Shown in pieces: positions 24,314 to 32,743 of a stretch of DNA of 35,511 bases. A program made the translations under genes and the position numbers. A model generated the notes under the pieces. The model was not told the origin of the DNA. It was given only the letters and a program-made list of their open reading frames with translations, and made no database searches. Origin of the DNA: a virus; IMG/VR virus record IMGVR_UViG_3300030380_005856, positions 1 to 35,511 of that record. One strand, given 5' to 3'. Position 1 is the first letter of the stretch, and each line of letters opens with the position of its first letter.

Positions 24314-26728
24314 TTAGTAACCGTAGCCACCTCCACCTGATGATGGTGGTGGACTGCTAGGTGGTGGACTGCTAGGTGGTGGACTGCTAGGTGGTGGACT
24401 TGAAGTTGTATTATTATTCTGATCCATTGAAGGGGTAGTTGTTTCTGCAGGTTGAGTCACTGTGGGTTCTGATGGTGAATATGTATTCGCAGATGGTGAA
24501 GCAACTGTTGACATCGTGCTTGCTGCACTTCCTGTTCCAGCACTTGATGTTCTACTCTCTGCTGGTGTATCATATATTATAGCATGTGGTGTAGTTGTGT
24601 GAGCCGCACCTACCATCTTAACTCCCCTATCAGGGTGAATATGGAATGGACCATAGTAAGGTTCACCATTAATGAATCCAACGATGCCATCACGAGGAGT
24701 AATACAATCAATAACTTGTTTAATCTCACCTTGATATATTGGTCTAGGAGCGATTTGTGGTTTAATATTAGCACCTATTCCAGTATTTGATTCAATTGTA
24801 AGGAATGGTATATCCTTTACAGGAATAACATTATTTACAGTAGGGTTTGGTGGTATCACGTTTGTTATTCTACCATTATCATCAATTATTGGTGTGTAGA
24901 CATTGCCAGAATTATCAGTGATGACATCATTTCGTGAATAATTTTCACCTGTATCTATTACTAATACATGATCTACAATATATTCTTGATTACTATCATC
25001 TATCGCTGGATAGTTCTCACCTGGTGTGACGACGTATATATCAGTGACTTGTTGATAAGTAGGTGATTGTGGATCATAATCTATAACTGCTCTTGCCTTT
25101 GCTCCATACCCATTGTCACAATTATCTGTAACTTCAACTAAAGGTGGAACCGTATATCCCTCACCAGGATTTGTCACTTTCACACCGATTAAACTTCCTG
25201 TTTGTTGAGCGAATGCATCGCCAACTAACGCACCAATAATTGGTTCAGCAACTGTGCCCTCACCATCAGAACCAAATACTTTAACTTGAACTCCCTTACA
25301 ATTAAGAGTAGGACCTGTGTAACACTCACCTAACACACTACTGAATCCCGCTGTGCTAACATTTGGATTAAGAAAATCAAATTGTCCTAGTAATCCAGCA
25401 GCAATTCCACCAGGTGCACCTGATGCATCTTGAAGTGCCTGTGCTGCATTTGCAACACTCATAATTGCTCCACCAGTAACGCCAGGTATATTTTTTGGTC
25501 CTTTACCTATAGTCCAAATATTAGCTTCAGCACTTGATTTTTCATTTGTTACACATTTAACTGCCTCTTGCAATCCAAGTAAACCCTCTGCTTTTCCTCT
25601 TAGATTAGAGACCATATCAAACCCACCTAATATTTTACCTACCCCACCTAATTCAGGTGCAAGTGCACTTCCTATACCCTCAGTTATTTTATTGAATAGT
25701 GCTCCAGTAAATTGTTCTCCTATGCAAGGTGTAAAACTCTGAACGTTATCTAAAAATCCTGTTAGTAATGATGTAATATCAGGTAACATTGATCCTGCAA
25801 TCTGCTCTACTACACATGGGATCTTGTTTTGTAGTGCCTTTACTGGACCAATCATAGATACTTGTGCTGCAGTCCCTGCTTTTTTTGCTATCGCTGTGCT
25901 TTTTGTTGCTGCAAGAGTTTTTGTATAAACTGATTGATATAATTTTTCATTACCAAGATTTAATTTTGGTGCGAGACCACTAAATGCTTGTCTTGTTAAA
26001 CTTCCAGTTAAACCATTTGTTGTGCTATTAATTTTTTTCGCAGTATCAGATATAATTTTCTTTTTCTTTTTATTATCTGCTGTCGCAGTTTCTTTAACTG
26101 CATTCTCTAATTCATTATTAATATCATCTGCCTCTGGTGTGCCAGCAAAAGATGTCTGAGTTCCATTTGCATCTGATGTAGATGTAACTGTCTTGCCTGA
26201 TGACTCCTCTATATTTTTTCTTGTTTTTTCATCAACGTTTCTGGGAGAAGTGGAACTATTTTGACTATCAGCACCATTTTCATTTTCAGATATACGTTTA
26301 TTATCCTTACCGTTTATTTCATCTGTAAAACCTGAAAAAGGTGTAAATGGTCCTGGTTCTCCTGAGACAACATATTCACTATTTCCAATGGTGCCAAAAA
26401 TAGCTGGTATCTGTGCATCATCACCATCAAGAAAAAATCCTACAACAATATCTCCCTGCTGAATACGAAGTGCTTTATTTTTACCTGCTTTTCCTGAACC
26501 TAGTTGAGGTGATAATAAACAAATCGCCCAAGGCAAGTCTTCATCAGGTAGATCCACAGTATTTTGAGGATGATACCCCATGATACGAACCTTGACACGA
26601 TTCCCCCAAGCATTATTTCTTTTACGATATTGTAATTCCCAAACTTTTTTTGGTGCAACCTGACCTATCCACCAACGAAATCCGTCAGATCCTAAAAAAT
26701 TAGTTTTTAGTAAATTATTTTCAATCAT
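24314..26728 (-). CDS. 5: Baseplate central spike / hub subunit gp5
   Basis: The 804-residue protein begins with an OB-fold region like T4 gp5 and VgrG (residues 1-130: RVKVRIMGYHP, LPWAICLLSPQLG, GDIVVGFFLDGDDAQIPAIFG), then a charged linker (about 135-230) including KKKKK. A long alanine- and glycine-rich helical region runs to about 440, then beta repeats (GEGYTVPPLVEV; GENYPAIDD; GENYSRND), a histidine-rich motif (YYGPFHIHPDRGVKMVGAAH, about 690-709) and a Ser-Pro tail of SPPPS units (about 776-794) ending GGGGYGY. No T4-lysozyme catalytic motif was found, unlike T4 gp5 (575 residues). It overlaps the gp27-like gene by ATGA, as expected for partners that form the hub. Confidence 0.75.
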   Translation of the reverse strand: MIENNLLKTNFLGSDGFRWWIGQVAPKKVWELQYRKRNNAWGNRVKVRIMGYHPQNTVDLPDEDLPWAICLLSPQLGSGKAGKNKALRIQQGDIVVGFFLDGDDAQIPAIFGTIGNSEYVVSGEPGPFTPFSGFTDEINGKDNKRISENENGADSQNSSTSPRNVDEKTRKNIEESSGKTVTSTSDANGTQTSFAGTPEADDINNELENAVKETATADNKKKKKIISDTAKKINSTTNGLTGSLTRQAFSGLAPKLNLGNEKLYQSVYTKTLAATKSTAIAKKAGTAAQVSMIGPVKALQNKIPCVVEQIAGSMLPDITSLLTGFLDNVQSFTPCIGEQFTGALFNKITEGIGSALAPELGGVGKILGGFDMVSNLRGKAEGLLGLQEAVKCVTNEKSSAEANIWTIGKGPKNIPGVTGGAIMSVANAAQALQDASGAPGGIAAGLLGQFDFLNPNVSTAGFSSVLGECYTGPTLNCKGVQVKVFGSDGEGTVAEPIIGALVGDAFAQQTGSLIGVKVTNPGEGYTVPPLVEVTDNCDNGYGAKARAVIDYDPQSPTYQQVTDIYVVTPGENYPAIDDSNQEYIVDHVLVIDTGENYSRNDVITDNSGNVYTPIIDDNGRITNVIPPNPTVNNVIPVKDIPFLTIESNTGIGANIKPQIAPRPIYQGEIKQVIDCITPRDGIVGFINGEPYYGPFHIHPDRGVKMVGAAHTTTPHAIIYDTPAESRTSSAGTGSAASTMSTVASPSANTYSPSEPTVTQPAETTTPSMDQNNNTTSSPPPSSPPPSSPPPSSPPPSSGGGGYGY
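24345..24401 (-). repeat. 15-base tandem repeat coding SPPPS units in gp5
   Basis: Three exact copies of a 15-base unit (24345-24359, 24360-24374, 24375-24389) and 12 bases of a fourth. They encode the serine-proline tail of gp5. Copy number changes would keep the frame. Confidence 0.9.
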
Positions 26729-28059
26729 TTATCCTGTTTACCTTGAGTATCTCTTATCAGTTTTAATTTTGTATAAGACCCAGTTGATTCATAATAGTGG
26801 ACTAATTCTTTTATCATATATAGACCACTTGTTTCCTCATCTGGTTCTTTCTGTTTTTCTTCAGTGATCTTAACAAATTTACAATCAATCAGATTACCTG
26901 CAATTAGATTTGTGTTTAGAGGTATCGTAACAACAGTTTCAATAGTGAACATCATATTATATCTCATGGCAGATTGAGATAATGTTTCCATTGGATCAGC
27001 ATTTTTCTTCGCTGAATTTTTTTCTTCTTTTTCTAAAGTTCCAATATCCAACACTCCCGTTATCAATCTACTAGGAATATCATTTAATTGTTTACCAGTA
27101 TTTTTATCTTTTGGTAAATTTATCCCAAACTTTCTACCAAGATTGTTTGTATTTTCAGCTGCTTTACTAACTGTGAATGTTCCTTGAGTTTGAGAAGTAA
27201 ACGTCCCATTACGAGGATCATAAAATACCCTTTGAGATGCGTATGCACCTCTCTCTAAATTTTCAATTAAGTTTTGATTTTTATTTGTTTGATGAGATAT
27301 AATTCTGAAATCTTTATTTGGATCATCAACATCAACAATTCCTGGTTGAAATACATATGTATTACCAATAGGTTTTTGAGTGCATAATGCATCAACTGAT
27401 TTAAAGTGGAAACCTTTTCGTGATTCATAAAAGAAATATCCAGCAGTTGAACTTTTCCCACCTGCTCCACTCACCGCACTAGTGTTTGTGCTATCACCAC
27501 CTGGCACTGCTTTCGATGCTAACCATATCAATGTTGAGAATGGTTTTTTCATGTTACCTAAAAATTTGTAATCATTTTGTGTTGGATCAACTTCAACATT
27601 TTTTTTCGATGCAAGAAATTCTTCTACTATTTCAGTCACACTTGATGATATCTTACTTCCAAATCTCTTTCCTACTCTTGATGTTTCATTAGCAAGTGCT
27701 TCTCTTGATACACAATTAAGTGTGAATACCTCCCTCTCAGCATCAACTAATACATCTGTTACAGATGCAACATACAATTCATTTTCATTTTTTTCTGTGA
27801 ATTCTAAATCAGGACCACTTGGATTTACAATTTTCATATCAACTCGCTCACCACCTCTTAAGGGTAAACCTTGATATACAGATTTTTCGTTTATTACATT
27901 TCCAGTATTAATAACCAAAAACTTCGCACTTATATTTGGAGAAAAAACATCTTCAAAGTAACTCAATGCTACAACACCACCAGCGATATTGACAGTGTTT
28001 GCACCATCGGTTGATGTTACATTTATAAATTCAAAAATACTAGGATCTACTGCTGACAT
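26725..28059 (-). CDS. Baseplate hub protein gp27-like
   Basis: The 444-residue protein has the N-terminal pattern of tube-like hub proteins: VALSYFEDVFSPNISAKFLV (27-46), QGLPLRGGERVDMKI (63-77), and a later FTIETVVTIPLNTNLIAGNLIDCKF segment near 375-400 that looks like the second barrel. T4 gp27 (391 residues) forms the trimeric ring that holds gp5 and joins the tube. Here the gene directly precedes gp5, with ATGA overlap, and follows the tape-measure-like genes by TAATG. The middle (about 190-330) has charged linkers. I did not see a T4-specific signature, so the name rests on fold pattern and context. Confidence 0.65.
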   Translation of the reverse strand: MSAVDPSIFEFINVTSTDGANTVNIAGGVVALSYFEDVFSPNISAKFLVINTGNVINEKSVYQGLPLRGGERVDMKIVNPSGPDLEFTEKNENELYVASVTDVLVDAEREVFTLNCVSREALANETSRVGKRFGSKISSSVTEIVEEFLASKKNVEVDPTQNDYKFLGNMKKPFSTLIWLASKAVPGGDSTNTSAVSGAGGKSSTAGYFFYESRKGFHFKSVDALCTQKPIGNTYVFQPGIVDVDDPNKDFRIISHQTNKNQNLIENLERGAYASQRVFYDPRNGTFTSQTQGTFTVSKAAENTNNLGRKFGINLPKDKNTGKQLNDIPSRLITGVLDIGTLEKEEKNSAKKNADPMETLSQSAMRYNMMFTIETVVTIPLNTNLIAGNLIDCKFVKITEEKQKEPDEETSGLYMIKELVHYYESTGSYTKLKLIRDTQGKQDK

Positions 28060-29333
28060 TAATTTTTCTTAAGTGATAAACCTTGCAAACTTTTAAGAAC
28101 ATCACTTTTTGTAGTGCCTGTGACAATAATAGATGATTTACCTTTACCTACCATGCTAGTGCCTACATCCTGTGGTGCTTGTTTTTCAATGGTTATTACT
28201 GTTCTTTTCACCCTCCCTTTACGACTAATCATGTTTGTTCGTTCTCTAGTTACGGGTACGATGTTTGATGCAACATTAACATTCTTATTTACACTACTTA
28301 TTGATGCCTTTTTCTTCTTATCAGTAAGTAAAATATCTGTTGCTGATATTTCTTTGTTATCAGGTGGTGTTGGGATAATACCAGTTCCGTCATTATCTTT
28401 TGGTGGTTTGATTTTACGAATATCAGTATCATTTTTCATACCCTCAACTTCTTCATTATCCGTCATACTTTCAAATTCACCCAACTGTTCATCTGTTATG
28501 ACATCACCTTTTTCTTCAGGAACAAAAAGTTCCGCACCCTCTTCACCGACAATATATGGTTGACCTTTCTCTACAATGCCACCCTCTGCTCTTTTTTCAA
28601 TCTCAACATCTTCAAAACTCATGGTTGGTTGTATTTCCTGATCTACATCCTCAACATTTCCACCATCATCCATCATCTGATTCATTTCTGGAACTTTCCG
28701 AACATTTTCATCACGTTCAAATTCATTAATTATAATCCTAAAATCATTATCTGCCTTTAAAATATTATTGTTCGCCTGATTAATTGCATCATCAATATTT
28801 TTTTTATTTTTACCAAAATCAAACCCCTTGAAGATATTTAAAACAGTAGTAATTCCAGTGCCTATGGCAGTGAGAAAAAATTGTATTGTTTTTATAAAAG
28901 GATCCAATACTGAAATAACTTTTTTTATTTTTTTAATTATATCAGATGTTGCTTTAATAATTCTAGGTAGATTATTAACTACAAATCCAATCAACAAAAC
29001 TCCAAGAAAATCTAACAATCGACCAAGTAATCCTCTTGTACTCCTTGTTATGATATTACCCTGTTGTTTAGGTAATTTTTTAACATCTTGAGCCTCTAAC
29101 TCATCCTCTCGTTGTTTTCTTTTTATATTTTCTTGTCTCCTTCTAAAAAAATTATTATCCTTTGCAGTTAATTCTCTCTTGAATTTATTTCTCTGTCTTG
29201 TTTGTTTTAATATTTCAGTAGCAGTTCCTTTTGCCATTGATATACTTTTATTAAAAGATCTAACGGTATTCCGAATAGAATCAAAACTTATAGCAGATTT
29301 CCTAACTGCAGCTCTTCTTGATTTAACTGTCAT
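28059..29333 (-). CDS. Tape-measure-like protein, second part
   Basis: The 424-residue protein has a basic, coiled N-terminus (1-95), two hydrophobic segments (about 102-122 and 144-168), an acidic middle and the motif GGIVEKGQPYIVGEEGAELF (251-270), a phrase that recurs near the C-terminus of phage tape-measure proteins. The C-terminal 100 residues are basic and beta-prone. T4 has a single 590-residue tape measure, gp29. Here two overlapping genes (TAATG at 29333) with similar hydrophobic blocks lie where gp29 would be. Either the tape measure is split, or this one is a hub plug that enters the tail tube. Confidence refers to the tape-measure family assignment. Confidence 0.55.
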   Translation of the reverse strand: MTVKSRRAAVRKSAISFDSIRNTVRSFNKSISMAKGTATEILKQTRQRNKFKRELTAKDNNFFRRRQENIKRKQREDELEAQDVKKLPKQQGNIITRSTRGLLGRLLDFLGVLLIGFVVNNLPRIIKATSDIIKKIKKVISVLDPFIKTIQFFLTAIGTGITTVLNIFKGFDFGKNKKNIDDAINQANNNILKADNDFRIIINEFERDENVRKVPEMNQMMDDGGNVEDVDQEIQPTMSFEDVEIEKRAEGGIVEKGQPYIVGEEGAELFVPEEKGDVITDEQLGEFESMTDNEEVEGMKNDTDIRKIKPPKDNDGTGIIPTPPDNKEISATDILLTDKKKKASISSVNKNVNVASNIVPVTRERTNMISRKGRVKRTVITIEKQAPQDVGTSMVGKGKSSIIVTGTTKSDVLKSLQGLSLKKN

Positions 29334-30934
29334 TATCCACCAGCTCCATAACTACTTTGAGATAATAATTTATAGTCACCAATATTGCCAAAAGTTATAT
29401 TAGGAATATTATTTGATGTTGCTCCCATATTTGCTGCAACTTCTTTACCATTACCATCACTAAGAGGGAAGTTAATAAACTCTGTTTCTCCTTCTATATC
29501 CTGTGATATTAGATCTGCTGTTTGCTCAGTATTTGATTTTATTGGTTCGATGAGTCCTGCCTTTATTGCATCACTCTCTAACAATATATCATCCATTGTT
29601 AGAGTATCAATGTCTGTTTTATTTTCTTTTTTACCAAATATAAACCCTTTAATACTCTTATAAATGCCATCTACAAATGCTGGACCAAATATTCCAGCAG
29701 CTAGAACTAATAATCCATACAATGGTCGGGCACCAGGAAATGGAGCAAGTAATAATGGACTTAATTTAGCCGAAGCTATTGCAACAGAAGCTTGAAATGC
29801 ACCCATACTTACAATTGCTTCATCAAATGACTGACCTAATAACATTCCAATTATAACACCAATAATATTTTTACCCTTCAATGGATTAAAATTAAAATTT
29901 TTTAATATTTGTCTTTGTGTTAACACTTTAGTGGAACCCTGTCTAGATATATTAAGATTTTTACCAAAGAAATTTTTTAATCTCTGAAATAAACTTGTTT
30001 TAGGTTTTATATTCTTTGCTCCGTCAGTTATTAATTTCTGTTCATTTCCACCTGTAATTAATGGTAAATTTTTTCCACCAGATACTTTATCACCCCCAAG
30101 TATATTTTTTGAGACTTGATCTATAGCCACTCCTCCAACAAGACCACCCCCAAAAATCTTCCCAAGATTTTGTAATGCTTTACCACCAAATCCTGATAAA
30201 AAAGGTAGGAGTGGAGCTAACCTAGCTAATACTTTTCCTAATAATTGTGTTATACCCCTAAATGAATTTCTCAGTAATCCACCAAATGCAACTCTTCCAA
30301 CGGTTAAAGCAAATTTTCCAATTAAAGAAAATGTAGTCCCTAGTCCGATAGTAAGAGCTGTTATAGTTCCTCCTATTATTAATAAACCTTTTAGAAATTC
30401 TTCTTTTAATCTTTCTAATTTAAGTGTGTTGCCCTCCGCAAGTGATTGTAATAATTGAATTCCTTTACTTGTTAACCACCCACCTGCTAAAATTAAGAAG
30501 AATTTTTCTAAGGAAAATAATCCTGCTTGCACCTTTCCTGCAACTTTTTTTATGGGTTCGGTTAAAGAAAATCTTATTTTTTCTTCAAGAGCACTTTCTT
30601 TTCCTTCTCTTAATCCTTGTTCTGCTAATATTGCCTCTCTCTTTTGTTTTGCTGCTTCTCTCTGTTTTTCTAATGCTTCATTTAATGCTAAATTTTCCTT
30701 AATACCTGCCAAAGATATATTCAATGATGATATTTGTGTAGCGACTATCTCAAATCTTCTTGATAAAGTATTTAATGTAAGAGCATTTTGTTGAAGTAAA
30801 TTTGTTGTGATTGGATCAGATTGTTGAATTTGATTACCACGAGAGCGTGAATTAAAGATACTAGAAGATACACTTCTTCTAATACCTCGAAGACTTCCTG
30901 CTATTGGTGATGCTAAACTCTGTTCTTCATCCAT
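29333..30934 (-). CDS. Tape-measure-like protein, first part
   Basis: The 533-residue protein begins with a serine-rich region, a helical coiled coil (about 60-122, rich in K, E, Q and A), then hydrophobic helices (about 143-162, 182-206, 210-230) and a glycine- and leucine-rich C-terminal half (about 355-440). This composition, long helix plus membrane-active segments, fits tail tape measures that also help DNA cross the inner membrane. It directly follows the gp26 and gp51-like pair, the place of the tape-measure gene in the tail-assembly chaperone layout of other phages. The start overlaps the preceding ORF as ATGGATGA. No catalytic domain is seen. Confidence 0.55.
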   Translation of the reverse strand: MDEEQSLASPIAGSLRGIRRSVSSSIFNSRSRGNQIQQSDPITTNLLQQNALTLNTLSRRFEIVATQISSLNISLAGIKENLALNEALEKQREAAKQKREAILAEQGLREGKESALEEKIRFSLTEPIKKVAGKVQAGLFSLEKFFLILAGGWLTSKGIQLLQSLAEGNTLKLERLKEEFLKGLLIIGGTITALTIGLGTTFSLIGKFALTVGRVAFGGLLRNSFRGITQLLGKVLARLAPLLPFLSGFGGKALQNLGKIFGGGLVGGVAIDQVSKNILGGDKVSGGKNLPLITGGNEQKLITDGAKNIKPKTSLFQRLKNFFGKNLNISRQGSTKVLTQRQILKNFNFNPLKGKNIIGVIIGMLLGQSFDEAIVSMGAFQASVAIASAKLSPLLLAPFPGARPLYGLLVLAAGIFGPAFVDGIYKSIKGFIFGKKENKTDIDTLTMDDILLESDAIKAGLIEPIKSNTEQTADLISQDIEGETEFINFPLSDGNGKEVAANMGATSNNIPNITFGNIGDYKLLSQSSYGAGG

Positions 30935-31106
30935 TACGTTCTTGTTGTGCTTTTAAATTTTCCTCTTCAATATATTGTTGGAGTAGTGAAACATATATTT
31001 CTCTCTCCCACGGTATCATGTTTTCAAGCTCTGTTAAACTATATTTATGGTGCTGCATGAGGGCAAAGTTTAATTTATAGTATGACACCAAGTCTTCATG
31101 TGCCAT
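30927..31106 (-). CDS. Small gp51-like ORF; likely frameshift extension of gp26
   Basis: A 59-codon ORF fills the gap between gp26 and the tape-measure-like gene: MAHEDLVSYYKLNFALMQHH, then KYSLTELENMIPWEREIYVS and a charged end. Its ATG at 31106 lies two bases after the gp26 stop, in the -1 frame relative to gp26, and its stop overlaps the next start. The frame is open from the gp26 slippery site onward, so a -1 shift would give a gp26 fusion of about 299 residues (joined through RVS). The W-E-R-E and helical composition resemble the T part of G/GT tail-assembly chaperones. T4 gp51, a hub assembly factor, has 249 residues, so homology to it is only positional. Confidence 0.65.
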   Translation of the reverse strand: MAHEDLVSYYKLNFALMQHHKYSLTELENMIPWEREIYVSLLQQYIEEENLKAQQERNG

Positions 31107-31108
31107 AC

Positions 31109-31825
31109 TTACCCGAAAAAATTCTGTAACCCCTCAAGAACTATTTCATTTTCAACACCAGTATTTGGATTTTTGACTTTAACTTTATGAGAAAGTTTTG
31201 GCATTGTCTCAAAGAATATTTCAATCTCTTTAAATTGAGATGAATTTAATCCCTCTAAAAACTCAACTAATTCTTTCTTAGTGCAGTCTTCTTGAGTCCA
31301 TGATTCCTCTTCAGAATAAATCTGATCTACACATGATGCAATCAACTCAAATGTATCATCGACTTTCATTTCATCAACATTAAAATTTGTTTTTATAAAC
31401 TCATTTAATGATGGGTATCTCATTTTAAGTGTAAACTGATCGTCAAGTTTAATATCAGTTTTATGATTCTTAGATTTTTCTACTTTTATTGAATCAATGT
31501 TGATTGACATTGGAACTTGTGTTTTACCGTCGTCAGGACAAGTAACCATTACTTCAATCTGTTCACCTACAGACTTTCCACGAACATTGAGAAATAGATA
31601 TTCAATATCAAAGGTAGAGAGTTTTTCAACTTTAGTACCTCTGGTTAAAATACAATTAGATAAAATTGATTTAATTGAATTTGCAATTTGTTTTTGATCT
31701 TGTGATTCTAATGCTATGATTAAAATCTTCTCTTCTTTAACTAGGAATGGTCTATATTTAATTTTTCTACCAGATGAAGGTAGAACCAACTCATAAGTTG
31801 GTGTTGCAATTTTTGGTAAAGGCAT
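31109..31825 (-). CDS. 26: Baseplate hub / tail assembly protein gp26
   Basis: The 238-residue protein matches the T4 gp26 type: PLPKIATPTYELVLPSSGRK at the start, YRPFLVKEEKILIIALES (25-42), then FDIEYLFLNVRGKSVGEQIE (about 73-92) and a C-terminal helical part with LEGLNSSQFKEIEIFFETMP. T4 gp26 is a 208-residue hub assembly protein. A perfect TATAAATA late box precedes the gene. The last codons are AAT TTT TTC GGG TAA, which contain a slippery T TTT TTC heptamer. The gene lies between the tube-like gp54 and the tape-measure-like genes, the place of gpG in lambda-type layouts. Confidence 0.8.
   Translation of the reverse strand: MPLPKIATPTYELVLPSSGRKIKYRPFLVKEEKILIIALESQDQKQIANSIKSILSNCILTRGTKVEKLSTFDIEYLFLNVRGKSVGEQIEVMVTCPDDGKTQVPMSINIDSIKVEKSKNHKTDIKLDDQFTLKMRYPSLNEFIKTNFNVDEMKVDDTFELIASCVDQIYSEEESWTQEDCTKKELVEFLEGLNSSQFKEIEIFFETMPKLSHKVKVKNPNTGVENEIVLEGLQNFFG
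31115..31121 (-). promoter_or_regulatory. Slippery heptamer T TTT TTC, candidate -1 frameshift site
   Basis: On the minus strand the bases T (31121), TTT (31120-31118) and TTC (31117-31115) are in the X XXY YYZ register of the gp26 frame, two codons before its stop. Slipping back one base lets both phenylalanine tRNAs re-pair and leads through CGG GTA AGT into the ATG-led 59-residue ORF. Only a weak stem (GAC/GTC) is seen downstream. Confidence 0.65.
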
Positions 31826-31850
31826 AATATGCTAAACACTTCAGTGCCAT

Positions 31851-31858
31851 TATTTATA
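31851..31858 (-). promoter_or_regulatory. Perfect T4 late promoter box TATAAATA before gp26
   Basis: TATAAATA on the minus strand (31858-31851), 25 bases before the gp26 ATG, in the 37-base gap after the gp54-like gene. It is identical to the T4 late consensus recognised through gp55 and gp33. Confidence 0.65.
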
Positions 31859-31862
31859 GGGG

Positions 31863-32711
31863 TTAAGAGAATGGATTATTACCGTTACCACCAGATATAA
31901 CCTGACCTATACCCAAATTCTGACCTGTGAAGTTATTCACTGGTGAAAGAGATCCATTATATAAGTCAGCACTATTTTTTTGTTTACTATCTGATACATT
32001 TCCACTACTAAATACTGAGTTCAATTGCTCGAATGATAATGATGAACCATCTCTTGTAGGATTACCTCTTCCAAATATATCATTAAACGCTCTCATTAAA
32101 TTCCTAGCCAGTGATGTTGATTCACCACAAATATACCTATCAAAACTAAAAGTTACATTGGCTTTTAGAATGTTTGATCCTTGGTAGGAAACTTGTGTCG
32201 ATTGAAGTGACAATGGAAATAATCCAACAAATCTATACTCTAGAAATCTATTATAATCCCTCTCAAATTTTATTATACGTGTTTCATTCATCTTGTAATC
32301 AGATGGATAATTTAATTTAAAGTGATAACTATCTGATGTTGGATCTGAATTTGAACTTCCTGTAATATACTCAATATAATGCTCGAAAAACTTTAAGATC
32401 TTGTAATCATTATCAACATAAAATTCCAAATTAATTCTTGTAAAATTACGTGTATGTGCGAATCTCTCTATGACACCTTGAAAATCACCACGAGTATCAA
32501 CTGATGCAAGTGCACTGCCTGGTAAAACTGCACTACTACACAAGAGTCCAATATCATCTGCAATGAATCTGTCATTCACACCTTTTCTTCTTAAAAACGA
32601 ACGAACTGAACTTACAGGAAGAGCAAACTTAACAATATATTGTGATGTTTGTGCTACATTCTGTATTTTTGGCAAAAAATCTGATATTGGTCTTGGTCTT
32701 GGTGCTGGCAC
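31863..32711 (-). CDS. Tail-tube initiator gp54-like (GTG start)
   Basis: The 282-residue protein has the profile of tail-tube-like proteins (gp19, gp54, gp48 share the fold): QYIVKFALPVSSV (24-36), a beta stretch with PGSALASVDTRGDFQGVIER (64-83), INLEFYVDNDYKILKFFEHY (93-112) and QSTQVSYQGSNILKANVTFSF (about 170-190). The C-terminal 60 residues are low in structure. T4 gp54 (320 residues) joins the tube to the baseplate with gp48. Translation must begin at a GTG (32711) since no ATG lies upstream in frame before a stop codon. CTAAATA at 32743-32737 is a probable late promoter. It could instead be a tube paralogue with another role. Confidence 0.6.
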   Translation of the reverse strand: MPAPRPRPISDFLPKIQNVAQTSQYIVKFALPVSSVRSFLRRKGVNDRFIADDIGLLCSSAVLPGSALASVDTRGDFQGVIERFAHTRNFTRINLEFYVDNDYKILKFFEHYIEYITGSSNSDPTSDSYHFKLNYPSDYKMNETRIIKFERDYNRFLEYRFVGLFPLSLQSTQVSYQGSNILKANVTFSFDRYICGESTSLARNLMRAFNDIFGRGNPTRDGSSLSFEQLNSVFSSGNVSDSKQKNSADLYNGSLSPVNNFTGQNLGIGQVISGGNGNNPFS

Positions 32712-32712
32712 T

Positions 32713-32719
32713 CTAAATA
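32713..32719 (+). promoter_or_regulatory. Late-promoter-like CTAAATA for gp4
   Basis: CTAAATA lies 24 bases before the gp4 ATG at 32744 and mirrors the minus-strand box at 32743-32737, in the 32-base space between the diverging genes. Confidence 0.5.
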
Positions 32720-32736
32720 AAATTACATATCATACC

Positions 32737-32743
32737 TATTTAG
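32737..32743 (-). promoter_or_regulatory. Late-promoter-like CTAAATA for the gp54-like gene
   Basis: CTAAATA on the minus strand lies 25 bases before the GTG start at 32711, directly next to the gp4 start codon on the other strand. Confidence 0.5.

Noticed and set aside
24314-26728. T4-type lysozyme domain in gp5
   Set aside because: No catalytic motif of the T4-lysozyme family was found on reading the whole protein.
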